Assembly: GCA_023252065.1 (NCBI GenBank)
Contig: JAHEXO010000054.1
Span: 1 to 8,843, forward strand
Source: Nocardioides sp.
GTDB lineage: Bacteria; Actinomycetota; Actinomycetes; Propionibacteriales; Nocardioidaceae
Direction of reading: 5' to 3'
Length of the DNA: 8,843 bases
Both the position numbers and the translations under genes were made by a program. Numbering within the stretch: the stretch's first letter is position 1; the number at the start of each line of letters is the position of its first letter. The notes beneath the pieces are model-generated. The model was not told where the DNA came from. It ran no database searches and worked only from the letters and a program-made list of their open reading frames with translations. Positions 7,321 through 8,843 of the stretch are shown here, piece by piece.

Positions 7321-7326
7321 CGGGGC

Positions 7327-8031
7327 ATGGAGTCACGAACCGTGGCGGTCGACGGCGTCGCGTTGCACGTCGCGGTGACCGGGCAGGGCCCCGACGTGGT
7401 CGTCCTGAGCGGAGGCCCAGGGTGTGTCCACTACCTCGAGCAGGCCGAGCTCTCGCCGCGCGGTCACCGGGCCTGGTTTCCCGAACCCCGGGGCGTCGGG
7501 CGCTCCCAGGGCGGGCCTCACGACATGGCGCGGGCGGTCGCGGACCTCGAGGCCGTCCGGGAGGCCGTCGGCGTCGACCGCTGGATCGTGCTGGGCCACT
7601 CGTGGGGCAGCGACCTGGCGGTCCGCTACGCGGTCGACCACCCGGAGTCGGTCGCGGCCGTCGTCGGTATCGCTGGTCGGGGACCACAGCGCGACCGCAC
7701 GTGGTCGGAGGCGTACGAGGCCGGGGTGAGCGCTGAGCCTGCGGTCGAGATCGGCTGGGTGCCCGACGTGCACGCAGCCCTGAGCGCGTCGTTCACCGAG
7801 TGGACCCAGAGCCCCGAGCTGTGGCGGCGCCTCGCCGACTGCCAGGTGCCGATGCACCTGATCGCCGCCGATGACGACATCCGCCCGGCTTGGCCGTCGG
7901 CGCAGCTGGCCGCGCTCGTGCCCCGCGGTCGCTTGTCGACTGTGCCGAGCGTCCCGCACGACTTCTGGTCCACACATCCGGACGTGTGGAGCCGGACCGT
8001 CACCAACGCGTGTGACGCACTGCGCTCCTGA
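7327..8031 (+). CDS. Alpha/beta hydrolase, proline-iminopeptidase-like, with reduced cap
   Basis: This 234-residue soluble alpha/beta hydrolase is the only plus-strand gene. The nucleophile elbow is GHSWGS with Ser92. The oxyanion-loop motif reads SGGPG (residues 28-32), close to the HGGPG of the proline iminopeptidase subfamily but with Ser in place of His. The likely acid is one of Asp182-Asp184 in AADDDIRP, and the likely catalytic His is His211 in VPHDFW. Proline iminopeptidases are usually around 300 residues, so the cap domain between strands 6 and 7 (about residues 120-165) is small here, and peptidase activity should not be assumed. An esterase, lactonase or other hydrolase is equally possible. 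The ATG at 7327 is likely leaderless. The gene is divergent from the MFS transporter and ends 2 bp from the stop of the opposing HNH gene, leaving no room for a terminator between them. Confidence 0.88.
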   Translation: MESRTVAVDGVALHVAVTGQGPDVVVLSGGPGCVHYLEQAELSPRGHRAWFPEPRGVGRSQGGPHDMARAVADLEAVREAVGVDRWIVLGHSWGSDLAVRYAVDHPESVAAVVGIAGRGPQRDRTWSEAYEAGVSAEPAVEIGWVPDVHAALSASFTEWTQSPELWRRLADCQVPMHLIAADDDIRPAWPSAQLAALVPRGRLSTVPSVPHDFWSTHPDVWSRTVTNACDALRS

Positions 8032-8033
8032 GG

Positions 8034-8843
8034 TCAGTCGATCCGTGGTCGATATCGGATCCATTTCCGGGTTTGTCCGTGTCGGGGTGGTGGGGAGAAT
8101 TCGGGTTTGCGGTCTTTGGGGTTGATTCTTATCTGCCATGGTGTGTGGTGGATAACGCGGTGGTGGTGGCCGCAAAGCAAAACGAGGTTGTCGAGCTCGG
8201 TCTCGCCGAGGTCGGCCCAGTGTCGGATGTGGTGGGCGTGGCACATCACCGGTGGCCGGTGGCAGCCGGGGAACGCGCAGTGTCGGTCGCGGACCACCAG
8301 GGCGTTCCAGATCGGGACGGTCACAGTGCGGGACGCTCGACCGACGTCGAGGACCTCGCCGTGGGCGCCGAGGAGGACGGGGATGACCTCGGCGTCACAC
8401 GCCAGCCGGCGGACCACGCCGGGTGGGAGGTCGAGGCCCTCGCCGGTCACCGGAAGATCCTGCGCAGCTACGAGGACACCGGCCATCAGGGTGTCGTGGT
8501 CGAGGGTGACCACGACCCGGGCACGGGCGCCGTGGGAGTCGGGGATCGTGTCGGTGTCCAGGGCGTGCTGGGCCACCTGGATCAGGGCGTCCCACATCCG
8601 GGCACCCCCGTCCCGTGGGTCGTAGACCGGGCCTTCCCCGTCGTGCTCGTCGACGGCCGGGACCGGTGTCGTCAGGGGCAACAGCGCCGCCTTCAGCACC
8701 GCGCCGTCCTCGACCGACCCTCGGCCTTTGATCCGGACCCCGCCGGCGCCGTCGTCGGTGACCGCGAGGTACCGGTCGGCGTGCGCGGCCCGGTCCTCCC
8801 GGTCCAGCCGGGCCTCCAGCTTCCGGTCTTCGCCGTCGGGGTC
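8034..8843 (-). CDS. DUF222 / HNH endonuclease domain protein (13E12 type), 5' end cut by window edge
   Basis: The frame stays open from the right edge to the TGA at 8034-8036, giving 269 residues of a longer protein. The first half is the C-terminal part of a DUF222 domain, recognisable from RYLAVTDDGAGG, a GAVLKAALLPL helix and RARVVVTLDHDTLM. The last third is an HNH nuclease module: a C-x4-C pair (Cys189, Cys194), CHAHHIRHW (from Cys201), then LDNLVLLCGHHHRVIHH with the conserved Asn219 and histidines. A basic tail rich in Pro and Arg ends it. Such proteins occur in many copies in actinobacterial genomes, including the REP13E12 repeats of M. tuberculosis, where they can be phage or element insertion targets; their function is not established. 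GTG 8699 is an internal valine, not the start. The gene is convergent with the hydrolase. Confidence 0.9.
   Translation of the reverse strand, partial: DPDGEDRKLEARLDREDRAAHADRYLAVTDDGAGGVRIKGRGSVEDGAVLKAALLPLTTPVPAVDEHDGEGPVYDPRDGGARMWDALIQVAQHALDTDTIPDSHGARARVVVTLDHDTLMAGVLVAAQDLPVTGEGLDLPPGVVRRLACDAEVIPVLLGAHGEVLDVGRASRTVTVPIWNALVVRDRHCAFPGCHRPPVMCHAHHIRHWADLGETELDNLVLLCGHHHRVIHHTPWQIRINPKDRKPEFSPPPRHGQTRKWIRYRPRID

Noticed and set aside
7333..8244. 303-codon minus-strand frame opposite the hydrolase
   Set aside because: Antisense to an alpha/beta hydrolase with intact catalytic motifs, and it overlaps the HNH gene end in another frame. Its product has no recognisable features.

Overview
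The window looks like an ordinary, very GC-rich actinobacterial chromosome segment. Dense GC3-biased coding, GTG starts and an MtrA/MtrB/LpqB cluster place it in Actinobacteria. The style of the DUF222/HNH protein and the overall codon use fit Nocardioidaceae (Nocardioides-like), but that genus guess is inference. Almost everything is on the minus strand. Only one gene, an alpha/beta hydrolase at 7327-8031, is on the plus strand.

Layout from right to left, in the direction of minus-strand transcription: (1) 8034-8843, a DUF222/HNH (13E12-type) protein cut by the window edge. It converges on the hydrolase with only 2 bp between the two stop codons. (2) 7327-8031, the hydrolase. (3) 7162-7326, a divergent intergenic region. 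It has a TANNNT -10-like box just before each of two ATG codons, consistent with leaderless transcription both ways. On the minus side the ATG is followed after eight codons by an in-frame TGA. (4) 5998-7161 and probably further upstream, a major facilitator superfamily transporter whose coding signal continues past the only usable start codon. (5) 4488-5939, S-adenosylhomocysteine hydrolase (ahcY). (6) 3722-4435 mtrA, 2087-3709 mtrB and 276-2090 lpqB: a response regulator, its sensor kinase and the associated lipoprotein. They are tightly spaced, with 12 nt between mtrA and mtrB and a GTGA start/stop overlap between mtrB and lpqB. (7) 1-206, the 5' part of a ComF-type phosphoribosyltransferase gene, running off the left edge.

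The ahcY-mtrA-mtrB-lpqB-comF order is the conserved actinobacterial order known from Mycobacterium, except that thymidylate kinase (tmk), which lies between ahcY and mtrA in M. tuberculosis, is absent: only 52 nt separate the two genes here. MtrB senses an envelope or division-related cue and phosphorylates MtrA. LpqB is a lipoprotein that modulates MtrB from the outer face of the membrane. AhcY is a housekeeping enzyme of the methyl cycle.

I found no RNA gene, CRISPR array, insertion sequence, origin or attachment site, and no convincing previously undescribed system. The points most worth checking are the broken-looking 5' end of the MFS gene, the paired leaderless promoters, a perfect 12-bp palindrome in the ahcY-mtrA gap, and the missing tmk. 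No stretch longer than 300 bases lacks a gene; the longest gap, 7162-7326, is described in its own entries.
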